Origin: an uncultured Clostridia bacterium
Lineage (GTDB): Bacteria; Bacillota; Clostridia; Lachnospirales; Lachnospiraceae
Length of the DNA: 64,000 nucleotides
NCBI GenBank assembly: GCA_946403295.1
Contig: CAMIZL010000001.1
Coordinates: forward strand, 186,001-250,000
Reading direction: 5' to 3'
Shown: piece by piece, positions 28,174 through 37,138 of the stretch
How the letters are laid out: each line of letters opens with the position of its first letter
How positions within the stretch are numbered: the first letter of the stretch is position 1
Made by a program: the position numbers and the translations under genes
The notes under the pieces: generated by a model
What the model was told of the DNA's origin: nothing
The model's database searches: none
The model's input: the letters and a program-made list of their open reading frames with translations, nothing else

Positions 28174-30372
28174 ATGGGTATTGTAACTGATATTTTATTG
28201 TTTTTATCATTGTTCAACATGATATATGTTCTTGTCATAATGACGAGGACCAACATTAAATTCCGTGAAAGAATGGCATTCGGCGGCAGGAAGTTTCTTG
28301 TTGTTACCGACGTATGCTATGTTTTTACGGTTTTATTTTTTATCGGTATCCTTGTGCTTTTTATCCTTTCCGTTACAGGGACCTGTGAGATCAATATCAT
28401 AAGCGCGATCACCGTTATGATCGCTTCTTTGGCCATCTGGTTCTTACTCCTTATCAGAGGACTTCAAAACAAAGGCATCGACGTTATGTTTAACAGAGGC
28501 AATGCGATGCGTGATTCCAGAAACAAATTGATGGTCAGTGTATCTCACGAGATCAGAACTCCCATGAATTCGATCATCGGTCTTTCGGAAGTAATACTCC
28601 GTCGTGATGATATTCCGGATGATGTGAGAGAAGATATCGACAACATATCCGTTGCGAGCGGACTCCTGCTCGGTGTTGTAAATAACCTTATCGATTTTAC
28701 AAAGGTCGAGTCGGGGCAGATAGAGATCATCGAGTCCGAGTACAACACAAGAGGGTTTATCGATGAGATCATTCATCGCGCCGGAAATATGCTCAAGGGC
28801 TCGCAGGTGGAATTCCTCACGGACATCGATGCTGCGCTTCCGATCAGGCTTATAGGTGATGAAGTAAGGCTCGTACAGGCGATCGCCAATATCATCTCGA
28901 ACGCAAGTAAGTATACTCATGTCGGTGTTATCACGTTCAGGATCATTTGCGTAAAAGAGAGAGGCGTTGCAAAGCTCACTTTTGTCATTGAAGATACCGG
29001 TATCGGCATGAACAAGGGCCAGCGCGATAAATTCCTCGGTTATTCGAACGACGAACTCATACGCGATCCCATGAGCGGAGAGCTTAAGGGAACGAGCAGT
29101 CTCGGAACGGGTTCCGACGAAGAGAAGGGCATAGGCCTCGGACTTATCATCACCCGCGCGATCATCGAAAAGCTCGGCGGAAGAATGTATTTCAGGAGCG
29201 AGGAAGGATCGGGAACTTCGGTAACTATCGAAGTCGATCAAAAGATCGCCGTCGATACGCCGATCGGCGACTTTTCGCTCATGCACAAGGATACAAAGAA
29301 GCATTATATGTTCTCGGCGCCCATGGCACGTGTCCTTGTTGTTGACGATAATGTTGTCAATTTGTTTGTTTCCAAGGAACTTCTCCTTAATTACGAGATA
29401 GATGTCACTACGGCAGGTAGCGGTGCCGAATGTCTCGCGCTTGTTAACAACAATTATTATGACCTCATTTTTATGGACTACGTTATGCCGGAGATGGACG
29501 GTCATGAGACACTTGTGAAACTCAGAAAGCGTGAGAATGAATTTGCGAGAAAGATCCCCGTTGTTGCCCTTACAGCCATGGTAACGAGCGGCGGTTCGAA
29601 GATGTATATCGACGAAGGCTTCCAGGGATATCTTTCCAAGCCCATAAACGTACATGATCTTGAGGAACAGCTTTTAAGGCTGCTTCCCGACAAATACATT
29701 GTCCGCAAGAACGTTCCCGAGGAGATTGACGAAGAGCCGATCGAGGAAAAACTGTGGTATAAGCGTATTAGCAATATCCTCACAGACGTGGATATCAAAC
29801 AGGGACTTTTGTATTCAAACAACGACTATACGTCATATCTTAACCTTTTGAGGGTTATATATAATGACAGTTACACGCAGATCGCAAAGCTCAACAGATT
29901 TAAGGAAAAGATCGATCTTAACGATTTCCGCGTAACGATTCATGCGTTAAAGAGTGTTACGGCTTCCGTAGGAGCCGGTGAGCTCTCGAATATGTGCCGG
30001 GACCTCGAAATGCATGCCAAGGACGGCGATGCAAATTACATCAAAGAGAATATCGATAATTTCATCGTGAGGTTTGATTCCTTCCTTCGCAAGATCGATA
30101 CACTTCTTGCAAGAGAAAACGAGATGATGGTCCGCGGTTTCAATAAGCCGAAGACAAATCTTTCGGAATCGGAGATCGCCGCAACGGTCAGTGAGCTTAT
30201 CGTAAGCCTTGACGAATTTAATGCCGATGATGCCGAATTGTGCTTAAAGAAGCTTTCCGGAACAAATCTTGATTACGAGAAGACAAAAGCGGTCGATACG
30301 GCTATAGAGATGATCGCATTGTTTAAATATGACGAAGTAAAAGCACTTATCGAGAGTACTTTTAACGCTTAA
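28174..30372 (+). CDS. Membrane hybrid histidine kinase (HisKA-HATPase-REC-Hpt)
   Basis: This is a 732-residue kinase. Three N-terminal membrane spans (about residues 3-100) lead straight into HisKA, with the phospho-acceptor His125 in SVSHEIRTPMNS. HATPase follows (DTGIGM, GIGLGLIITRAI), then a receiver with Asp435 in FMDYVMPEMDG, then an Hpt domain with His590 in TIHALKSV. A further helical segment of about 65 residues closes the protein and resembles the end of the second kinase downstream. No extracellular sensor domain is present, so the signal is probably sensed by the membrane part or a partner. It starts the HK-LRR-HK-OLD gene cluster. Confidence 0.93.
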   Translation: MGIVTDILLFLSLFNMIYVLVIMTRTNIKFRERMAFGGRKFLVVTDVCYVFTVLFFIGILVLFILSVTGTCEINIISAITVMIASLAIWFLLLIRGLQNKGIDVMFNRGNAMRDSRNKLMVSVSHEIRTPMNSIIGLSEVILRRDDIPDDVREDIDNISVASGLLLGVVNNLIDFTKVESGQIEIIESEYNTRGFIDEIIHRAGNMLKGSQVEFLTDIDAALPIRLIGDEVRLVQAIANIISNASKYTHVGVITFRIICVKERGVAKLTFVIEDTGIGMNKGQRDKFLGYSNDELIRDPMSGELKGTSSLGTGSDEEKGIGLGLIITRAIIEKLGGRMYFRSEEGSGTSVTIEVDQKIAVDTPIGDFSLMHKDTKKHYMFSAPMARVLVVDDNVVNLFVSKELLLNYEIDVTTAGSGAECLALVNNNYYDLIFMDYVMPEMDGHETLVKLRKRENEFARKIPVVALTAMVTSGGSKMYIDEGFQGYLSKPINVHDLEEQLLRLLPDKYIVRKNVPEEIDEEPIEEKLWYKRISNILTDVDIKQGLLYSNNDYTSYLNLLRVIYNDSYTQIAKLNRFKEKIDLNDFRVTIHALKSVTASVGAGELSNMCRDLEMHAKDGDANYIKENIDNFIVRFDSFLRKIDTLLARENEMMVRGFNKPKTNLSESEIAATVSELIVSLDEFNADDAELCLKKLSGTNLDYEKTKAVDTAIEMIALFKYDEVKALIESTFNA

Positions 30373-30398
30373 AGCAATAAACGGAGACTGGTATTTTT

Positions 30399-31652
30399 AT
30401 GAGGGGAACATTAAGAAAGATCATATGTATTTCGGTTTGTCTGCTTATGATCGTCGCTTCACTTCCGGCGACAGAGTCAAAAGCAGATGTGATCCCTATA
30501 CCGAAGAATTTTAAGAAACACGGCATTATCTATCATGTAGAGAAAAAACTAAAAGGTAATTTCGGAGAAGTATCGGTTATCGGTATCGATGACGAAGCGG
30601 TCGGCGAAGATTTAAATAACATAGTTATTCCCGAACTGCTCATGAAGAATCAGATCGTATGGAATGTTAAATTCATAGCGCCGTTTGCCTTTTCGCAACG
30701 ACACGACCTTAAGAGTGTCGTTATATCGGGAGGAATTGAAGAGATCGGAACCGGAGCATTTTATGAATGCACGGGGCTTACCGATATTTCGATATCTGAT
30801 ACTGTCAATAAGATCGGAACATATGCATTCAGCGGTTGCGACAAGTTAAAAAACATTAAGATTAGCGAAGAAAACGTTAATTTCAGCGCTACGAACGGGT
30901 TATTGCTCTCAAAAGACGGTACGAAGATCATAAGCGCGCCGGGCGCTACGGGTGAATATTGGATTCTGAAAGGCATCACGACCATCGGACCCGCGGCCTT
31001 TGATTCAAACGCAGGGATCACGGATGTTTGGCTTTCGACTACAGTTACATCTATCGAAGAGGGTGCATTTTACAATTGCAAAAACCTTAAGAGCATCAAT
31101 CTCAAAAAAGTTGAGCATATCGGAAAAGAAGCATTTTTCGGAAGCGGACTTGAAAGCATAAATATACCGGAAACCGTTTCGAAGATAGAAGACAATCCTT
31201 TTGCCTTTTGCGATTCTCTTAAGGAAATAACGGTAAGTAAAGAGAATTCAAAATATAAAGCTTTTGACAACATGCTTTTTAACAGTTCGGGCAAAAAGCT
31301 CATATGCGCAACAACAGCCGACAACAACACGGAGTTTCCCGAAAAAGTGACTACTGTCGGAGCATATGCGTTTGCGGGTAATAAGAGAATGGAAGAAATA
31401 ACATTCCCGAAAAAGATAAAAAAGATAGATGAATGTGCGTTTATGCTTTGCACTTCACTTAAAAAAGTAAGATTCTTATCACGGAAGGTAGATTTTGCGG
31501 ATATCAAAGACCCCGGATCCGGTGCGTTTTATAATACGACTGTAAACCTTATCGTTGAGTTCCCTTATTCTGAGGATAGTTTTACGGAAGGTTCGCCCGA
31601 GTATGCGATCAAAGCACATTGTCCCGACGGCGTTTTGATAACGAATTATTGA
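30399..31652 (+). CDS. Secreted leucine-rich repeat (BspA/LRR_5 type) protein
   Basis: The 417-residue protein has a signal peptide at residues 1-29 (hydrophobic ICISVCLLMIVASLPA, then SKA cleavage region). It carries several LRR_5 repeats of the pattern IGTGAFYECTGLTDISISDTV and IGTYAFSGCDKLKNIKIS. It has no cell-wall anchor or membrane span, so it should be released or loosely surface-bound. BspA-type repeats usually mediate protein binding. Its position between two hybrid kinases, 26 bp from each, makes it a candidate extracellular sensor or ligand for them; that is inference. Confidence 0.87.
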   Translation: MRGTLRKIICISVCLLMIVASLPATESKADVIPIPKNFKKHGIIYHVEKKLKGNFGEVSVIGIDDEAVGEDLNNIVIPELLMKNQIVWNVKFIAPFAFSQRHDLKSVVISGGIEEIGTGAFYECTGLTDISISDTVNKIGTYAFSGCDKLKNIKISEENVNFSATNGLLLSKDGTKIISAPGATGEYWILKGITTIGPAAFDSNAGITDVWLSTTVTSIEEGAFYNCKNLKSINLKKVEHIGKEAFFGSGLESINIPETVSKIEDNPFAFCDSLKEITVSKENSKYKAFDNMLFNSSGKKLICATTADNNTEFPEKVTTVGAYAFAGNKRMEEITFPKKIKKIDECAFMLCTSLKKVRFLSRKVDFADIKDPGSGAFYNTTVNLIVEFPYSEDSFTEGSPEYAIKAHCPDGVLITNY

Positions 31653-31678
31653 CGGTCTTTCCCGTCATTGGGGGATAT

Positions 31679-34600
31679 ATGAATTATAATCTTGATTTTG
31701 ATTATTGTGCCGTAATCATCATGATTATGTTCTTCGTCTATTATTTTTCGAGACGAAGATTTCAAAGTATGCGCAACAGGCTTTTCGTATCGCTTGCGAT
31801 AGTTTCGACCGTTAGCATATTTATCGACATTCTTTCGGCGTATTCGATCAATTACAAAGAGCACTTCTCTGCATTTTCGATCTATGTTATCGCGATCCTT
31901 TATTTCCTCATAACCGGCGGAATGTCGGCTCTTTTCTGTGTTTATTCGCTTGTACAGTCGCGTACGGACTCGATCATTAAAAACCTTGTGGGGAAGCTCT
32001 CGCTTCTTATGGTTCCTTACGCACTTTATGCCATAACCGTTATATCGACTCCTTTCACGGGCATTCTTTTCTATCTTGAAGATGACAAAACATATGTTCA
32101 GGGACCTTTCATGATCATCAATCTGATCCTTGTCATCGTATATTTGCTCTTCAGCTTTGTCAGGATCACGTTCTTCAGTGAAAATATTTCGTTCAGGAAG
32201 CGTCTGCCTTTCTATTGTTTTGTGGTTTTCATGACGATAGCGTGTGTCCTTCAATGGGTGCTTAAGGATTATCTTCTTTACGGAATGGCACAGGCGCTCG
32301 GTGTTTTGGTACTTTATCTCTCAAACCATAATTACAACGATCTTGTTGACATCAGAACGGATATATACAACAGAAGAACGGCGCTCGAACACCTGAAGGA
32401 TATCCGCACGTCGGGTCAGGAGATATCTCTTGTCGGTGCAGCCGTTTTCGACCAGCAATTTATCAACCAAAACGTCAGAGTTGAAGATCTTAATGCGTTT
32501 ACGGACTCTTTTGCGGGTTCGTTCACAAGATTCCTTTATCATAAATTCGGTATCCAGAATACGTTCTGCATCGAGACAAATGTCTATCTTGTTACGGTTA
32601 AGAAAGAAGATTGCGAAAATACCGTTAAAGCGATCCTCGACAGATTCATGAATCTCTGGACCATCAAGGAAAAAGAATTCTATCTTATCCCCGGTATAGC
32701 CGTGATCGATTTCCCCGATGAAGTCGATCAGATCAACCAGGCATTCGATCTTATCACTGAAGGCGTGCGAAATTCCTCCGACAACAGAGGCAGGATCATG
32801 CACCTCGATGATATCCTCGACGAAAAGGAAAGACGCATCAACTCGCTTGAAAAGCGTCAGGAACAGCTTGAAAAACAATATATGGAAACGGAAGACAGGA
32901 TGAACAGGGCGGTTAATGCCGATCGCTCAAAGAGCCTGTTCCTTGCCCAGATGTCACATGAGATCAGAACGCCCATGACCGCGATACTCGGCATGACCGA
33001 GCTTTTGCTGCGTGACACTAAGGATAAAAAGATACTCGGATATGCAAATGCCATCATGAACTCGGGCAGAAATCTTCTCGGCATCATCAATGATATCCTT
33101 GATTTTTCAAAGATAGAATCCGGAAAGATGTCCATAGTGAATGATAAATATATGATCTCGTCCGTTGTATACGATCTTGTTACGGGCATACTTCAGCGTG
33201 TTCATGAGAAAAAGCTCACGCTCCGCGTCAGATTCGATCCGAACCTGCCCATGTATCTCATAGGCGACGAGATAAGAGTAAAACAGCTCATGTTCAACCT
33301 TTTGACCAATGCGTGCAAATATACGCAAAGGGGTCAGGTGTATTTTGAGATCAAATTCAGGAAAGAAGGCAGGACCGGTATCTTAAACATCAAGATCACC
33401 GATACCGGCATAGGTATACGCAAGGAAAATCTTACAAGGATTTTTGAACGTTTCGAAAGATTCGATCCCGAGATCAATAAATCGATCGAAGGAACCGGTC
33501 TCGGACTTGCGATCGTCAGACAGCTTATCGAACTTATGGGCGGATCCGTAAGGGTAGAGAGCGAATACGGAGTGGGTAGTACGTTTACGGTTACAATCCC
33601 TCAGGAGATCGAAGACGCTACTCCTTCCGTAATACTTAACTCCGCCGAGAAGAGAAGATTCGCATATTGTTTTGAAAATTTATCTCTCGAAGAAGATATG
33701 GCTGAGGCTTGTTCGGTTCTCGGTATTGACAGTACCTGCTTTAGTAACGTCGAAAATCTTGACGAGCTTCTCGATAACGGATCGTATACGGATATCTTTG
33801 TAAATTCCGGTGTCCTTCGTATGCTTGTCACATCCGGCAGTAAGCTTGTCCTCGACAAGCGACTTATCTGTGTCCATGAATATGCTGAATATATCGATGA
33901 TTATGCGGGCCGGATATTGAGAACGCCCATATCGTCGCTCAACCTCGGCGCATTTGTTAACGGTACCGCGCTTGAACCCGCGGAAAATATTTTCGTCGAA
34001 AGAGATTATATCGCACCAAAGGCAAGGATACTCTGCGTCGACGACAACGCCGTTAATCTCAAGATATTCAGGAGCCTTTGCGAACCGCATGATTTCATGA
34101 TAGACTGCGTGGAATCGGGAGACGAATGTATAGAAAGAACATCCATCAACGAATATGATATCATCTTCCTTGATCATATGATGCCTCAAAAAGACGGTAT
34201 AGATACTATCCGGGAGATCTTTGCCTCAAAGAACAATCTCAACAGGAACAAACCGTTTATCGCATTTACCGCCAACGCGATCTCAGGCATGAAGGAAATG
34301 TTTATAAGTGAAGGCTTTACGGATTTCCTTTCAAAGCCCATCGATCCCACAAGGCTCGAAGAGATGCTTTTGCAGTACATTCCGAAGGACAAGGTCGTTT
34401 TCGGAGCCACAAAGAAGAAACCCGAAGAAGAGCAGGATGTGCCCGAAGAATCGCTTCTTGATAAGCTTGATGCCATAGGCATCGATACGGAAACGGCTCT
34501 TGAATATTCGGGTGACAGCATAAGTACTTTGATGGGAGTGCTCGATATCTTTGTAAGCGACGGTCGCGATAAGCTCGAACTTATGAAAAAGCAGCTCGAA

Positions 34601-35071
34601 GAAGGCAATTACAAAGATTTCACGACTCAGATTCATGCGGTCAAAAGCCTTACAAAGGGCATAGGACTTACGGACCTGTCCCAGAAAGCACTTGAACTCG
34701 AACTTGCCGGTAAGAAAGAAGATTATGCATATATTGATGAAAATGCTCAAAAAACTCTAAAGGAGTACGGCGAAATAATCGATAAAGTAAATATAGCGAT
34801 CACTTCCGAAAGCGCAAAACAGTCAGCACCCGAAAGCGCCAACAAGGGATTCTTGCGTGACACCACGTTTGAAGAGCTTTTGCTTGCGGTACAGACCCTG
34901 TTGTCCCGTTTCGAAGAAACGGCGGCGCAGCATCTTATCACAGATCTTCTTCGTGATGAAGAACTGAGTGAGAAAGAAAAAGGGCTGCTTCTCGAGATTG
35001 AAAAATCGCTTAAGGTATTTGATTATGATAAGGTCAGCAATATTATCACGGAGGTACTTGATAGGCAATGA
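31679..35071 (+). CDS. Seven-span hybrid histidine kinase with degenerate GGDEF and Hpt domains
   Basis: The 1130-residue protein has about seven membrane segments in residues 1-215. A GGDEF-like fold follows, with the early NDLVDIRTDIYNRRTALEHL region but no GGDEF motif. Next come a coiled coil, HisKA (His427 in QMSHEIRTPM) and HATPase (NLLTNACKY, DTGIGI, GTGLGLAIV). A receiver-like segment without an obvious phospho-acceptor precedes a true receiver (Asp832 in IIFLDHMMPQKDG) and an Hpt domain (His986 in QIHAVKSL). A helical tail shared with the first kinase closes it. ATG at 31679 follows GGGGGAT; an earlier in-frame TTG at 31619 lies inside the LRR gene. Its stop overlaps the OLD gene by 4 bp. 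Confidence 0.92.
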   Translation: MNYNLDFDYCAVIIMIMFFVYYFSRRRFQSMRNRLFVSLAIVSTVSIFIDILSAYSINYKEHFSAFSIYVIAILYFLITGGMSALFCVYSLVQSRTDSIIKNLVGKLSLLMVPYALYAITVISTPFTGILFYLEDDKTYVQGPFMIINLILVIVYLLFSFVRITFFSENISFRKRLPFYCFVVFMTIACVLQWVLKDYLLYGMAQALGVLVLYLSNHNYNDLVDIRTDIYNRRTALEHLKDIRTSGQEISLVGAAVFDQQFINQNVRVEDLNAFTDSFAGSFTRFLYHKFGIQNTFCIETNVYLVTVKKEDCENTVKAILDRFMNLWTIKEKEFYLIPGIAVIDFPDEVDQINQAFDLITEGVRNSSDNRGRIMHLDDILDEKERRINSLEKRQEQLEKQYMETEDRMNRAVNADRSKSLFLAQMSHEIRTPMTAILGMTELLLRDTKDKKILGYANAIMNSGRNLLGIINDILDFSKIESGKMSIVNDKYMISSVVYDLVTGILQRVHEKKLTLRVRFDPNLPMYLIGDEIRVKQLMFNLLTNACKYTQRGQVYFEIKFRKEGRTGILNIKITDTGIGIRKENLTRIFERFERFDPEINKSIEGTGLGLAIVRQLIELMGGSVRVESEYGVGSTFTVTIPQEIEDATPSVILNSAEKRRFAYCFENLSLEEDMAEACSVLGIDSTCFSNVENLDELLDNGSYTDIFVNSGVLRMLVTSGSKLVLDKRLICVHEYAEYIDDYAGRILRTPISSLNLGAFVNGTALEPAENIFVERDYIAPKARILCVDDNAVNLKIFRSLCEPHDFMIDCVESGDECIERTSINEYDIIFLDHMMPQKDGIDTIREIFASKNNLNRNKPFIAFTANAISGMKEMFISEGFTDFLSKPIDPTRLEEMLLQYIPKDKVVFGATKKKPEEEQDVPEESLLDKLDAIGIDTETALEYSGDSISTLMGVLDIFVSDGRDKLELMKKQLEEGNYKDFTTQIHAVKSLTKGIGLTDLSQKALELELAGKKEDYAYIDENAQKTLKEYGEIIDKVNIAITSESAKQSAPESANKGFLRDTTFEELLLAVQTLLSRFEETAAQHLITDLLRDEELSEKEKGLLLEIEKSLKVFDYDKVSNIITEVLDRQ

Positions 35072-37050
35072 AGATCTCATCACTTTTTATCAAGAACTTT
35101 AAAACGATCAAAGAGCTGATTCTCGAAAATATTGAGAACGCCATGATCATCGTAGGTAAGAACAGTACCGGTAAGACAACCATCCTTCATGCGATACGCG
35201 CCGTGGCGGGTGAATATACGGTTCGACCCGGTGATTTCAACGACAGCGAGAGAAACATAGAGATCGCCGTCGACCTCGAGCTTTCGAACGATGATATCCT
35301 TATGTTCCATAAATCGGGTACCATCAGTAAATATAAGAATTTTGATAAGTGGTATGAAGAATTCAAAAATACGCTTCCTTCCTTTGAGACGGTAAAGAAA
35401 GAAGTATCCCATGATTATGAGAATTATTCGAAAATCACGCCTCCCGAGGAATACGGCGGGATCCTCAAATTTGTATTTGTTGTCGACAGAGATCTGAATG
35501 TACGCTATTACGACGGATATAACAGAAACAACGAAAATATCATAGACATCATTCCGAAAGTGCATTTTATAGACGTTTCGAGAGATGTTAAAGGGATCCA
35601 GAACGAGATATTTACGGCGCAGACCTCGGACATGCTCAGTTCCTTAAAGGACAGATCCTGTATACTTGATCCTTCATGTCCCTGTATAAACTGTTTTAAT
35701 TGCATTCCCGAGATTCTTTCGAAAGATCCCGAGGCCATGACGATCGCGCAGACCTTTAAGCTTCTCGAATACAAGCTCATGAATGTCAATCTCGACGAAT
35801 TCATGTTCAACCTTAACAAGTATTACACGCGAAACAGCGGAAAACAACAGAATTTCAGATTCGTCCTCAATATCAATCCTGAGGAGCTTTTAAGTCTCGG
35901 AACGGCTGTCATCAAATCAGACCGTTACGGTACGGATTCCGTTGAACACCTGAGTGCCGGCGGAAAGAGTATCTACATCCTTTCGATGCTCGAGGCATAT
36001 CTCGACGATTCGAGGACGATGCCTTGTATCATCATGATCGAGGATCCCGAAATCTACCTTCATCCGCAGCTTCAAAAAGAAGCGAGTGAGATACTTTACA
36101 GGCTCTCAAAGAAGAACCAGGTTATCTTCTCGACACATTCGCCCAATCTGATCTTCAATTTCACTTCGAAACAGATCAAGCAGGTTGTGCTCGACGAAAA
36201 TTATTATACAACCGCCATCGAAGATCCCGATATCGATGTTATCCTCGATGACCTCGGATATTCGGCTAACGACCTTATGAACGTGAATTTCGTGTTTATC
36301 GTCGAGGGAAAGCAGGACAGCAACAGACTTCCTTTGCTTCTTAAGAAGTATTATTCGGAAGTATATGATGCCGACGGCCGTCTGCAGCGAGTTTCCATCG
36401 TTACAACTAACAGCTGTACAAACATCAAGACATATGCGAACCTTAAATATATCAACCAGCTCTACCTTAAGGACCAGTTCCTTATGATCAGGGACAGTGA
36501 TGGAAAGAAACCCGAAATACTCGTTAAGCAGCTTTGCTCATATTATTATTCAAGATCCCGGGAGGATTCGGGGAACATTCCGAGAGTGCAGCCCCGTAAC
36601 GTGCTTGTACTCAAGTATTATTCGTTTGAGAATTATTTCCTCAATCCAAAGGTCATGGCAAAGATCGGCGTTATAAAAAACGAGGAAGATTTCTACAACA
36701 TCCTTCTTGAGAAATTCAGATCTTATCTGCATAAGCTCTCGTCTGTCAAGAGGATGAAAGAGATCACGGGCATAACCATAAGATCGAAAGAGGATATCAA
36801 GAGAAACCTCGAAAAGATAAAGATATATGTCCGCGGACATAATCTTTTCGATATCTTTTACGGGAAATATAAGGGCGAAAACGAAACAAAGATACTTCAA
36901 AAGTATATCGACGAAGCGCCCAGAAGCGATTTTGAGGACATATTAAAATCAATAGACGATTTCGTTTTCTTCTCGAACCGGAGGGTTGAAGAAGAGGTTG
37001 ATGAAATAAGACCTCAAAGAGATAAACATAAAAAGAAAAAGAGGTTGTAA
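35068..37050 (+). CDS. OLD-family ATPase with TOPRIM domain
   Basis: The 660-residue protein joins an SMC/ABC-type ATPase to a TOPRIM nuclease-like domain. Walker A is GKNSTGKTT (about 30-38) and the signature loop is HLSAGGKS. Walker B is IIMIEDPEIYLHP (Glu325), and the switch His lies in STHSPN. TOPRIM acidic residues are Glu413 (VEGKQDSNR) and Asp476/Asp478 (RDSDG). An unusual cluster C-x5-C-x-C-x2-C-x2-C at 198-212 sits inside the ATPase and may bind metal. OLD proteins act in DNA repair or phage defence. No helicase partner follows, unlike Gabija. The ATGA overlap couples it to the hybrid kinase. The C-terminus is very basic. Confidence 0.85.
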   Translation: MKISSLFIKNFKTIKELILENIENAMIIVGKNSTGKTTILHAIRAVAGEYTVRPGDFNDSERNIEIAVDLELSNDDILMFHKSGTISKYKNFDKWYEEFKNTLPSFETVKKEVSHDYENYSKITPPEEYGGILKFVFVVDRDLNVRYYDGYNRNNENIIDIIPKVHFIDVSRDVKGIQNEIFTAQTSDMLSSLKDRSCILDPSCPCINCFNCIPEILSKDPEAMTIAQTFKLLEYKLMNVNLDEFMFNLNKYYTRNSGKQQNFRFVLNINPEELLSLGTAVIKSDRYGTDSVEHLSAGGKSIYILSMLEAYLDDSRTMPCIIMIEDPEIYLHPQLQKEASEILYRLSKKNQVIFSTHSPNLIFNFTSKQIKQVVLDENYYTTAIEDPDIDVILDDLGYSANDLMNVNFVFIVEGKQDSNRLPLLLKKYYSEVYDADGRLQRVSIVTTNSCTNIKTYANLKYINQLYLKDQFLMIRDSDGKKPEILVKQLCSYYYSRSREDSGNIPRVQPRNVLVLKYYSFENYFLNPKVMAKIGVIKNEEDFYNILLEKFRSYLHKLSSVKRMKEITGITIRSKEDIKRNLEKIKIYVRGHNLFDIFYGKYKGENETKILQKYIDEAPRSDFEDILKSIDDFVFFSNRRVEEEVDEIRPQRDKHKKKKRL

Positions 37051-37060
37051 AACTCGCTAA

Positions 37061-37090
37061 TTTGACAAAATATGTCAAAACTTATATAAT
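37061..37090 (+). promoter_or_regulatory. Consensus promoter with overlapping palindrome, upstream of the CorC-like gene
   Basis: TTGACA at 37062-37067 and TATAAT at 37085-37090 are 17 bases apart, a perfect sigma-A consensus. The sequence TTTGACAAAATATGTCAAA (37061-37079) is an inverted repeat of 7-bp arms covering the -35, so a repressor site is plausible. Confidence 0.8.
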
Positions 37091-37138
37091 TGCGAACGTT
37101 ATTATGATTTTCCAAACATTAAAAGGAGTGTGATTTGA

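Noticed and set aside
28444-29655. 403-codon minus-strand open frame opposite the first hybrid kinase
   Set aside because: It is covered by a kinase with all catalytic motifs on the plus strand, and its translation has no recognisable domain.
35068-37050. Gabija-type defence system
   Set aside because: The OLD gene is not followed by a UvrD-like helicase; the next gene is a CorC-like membrane protein behind its own promoter.
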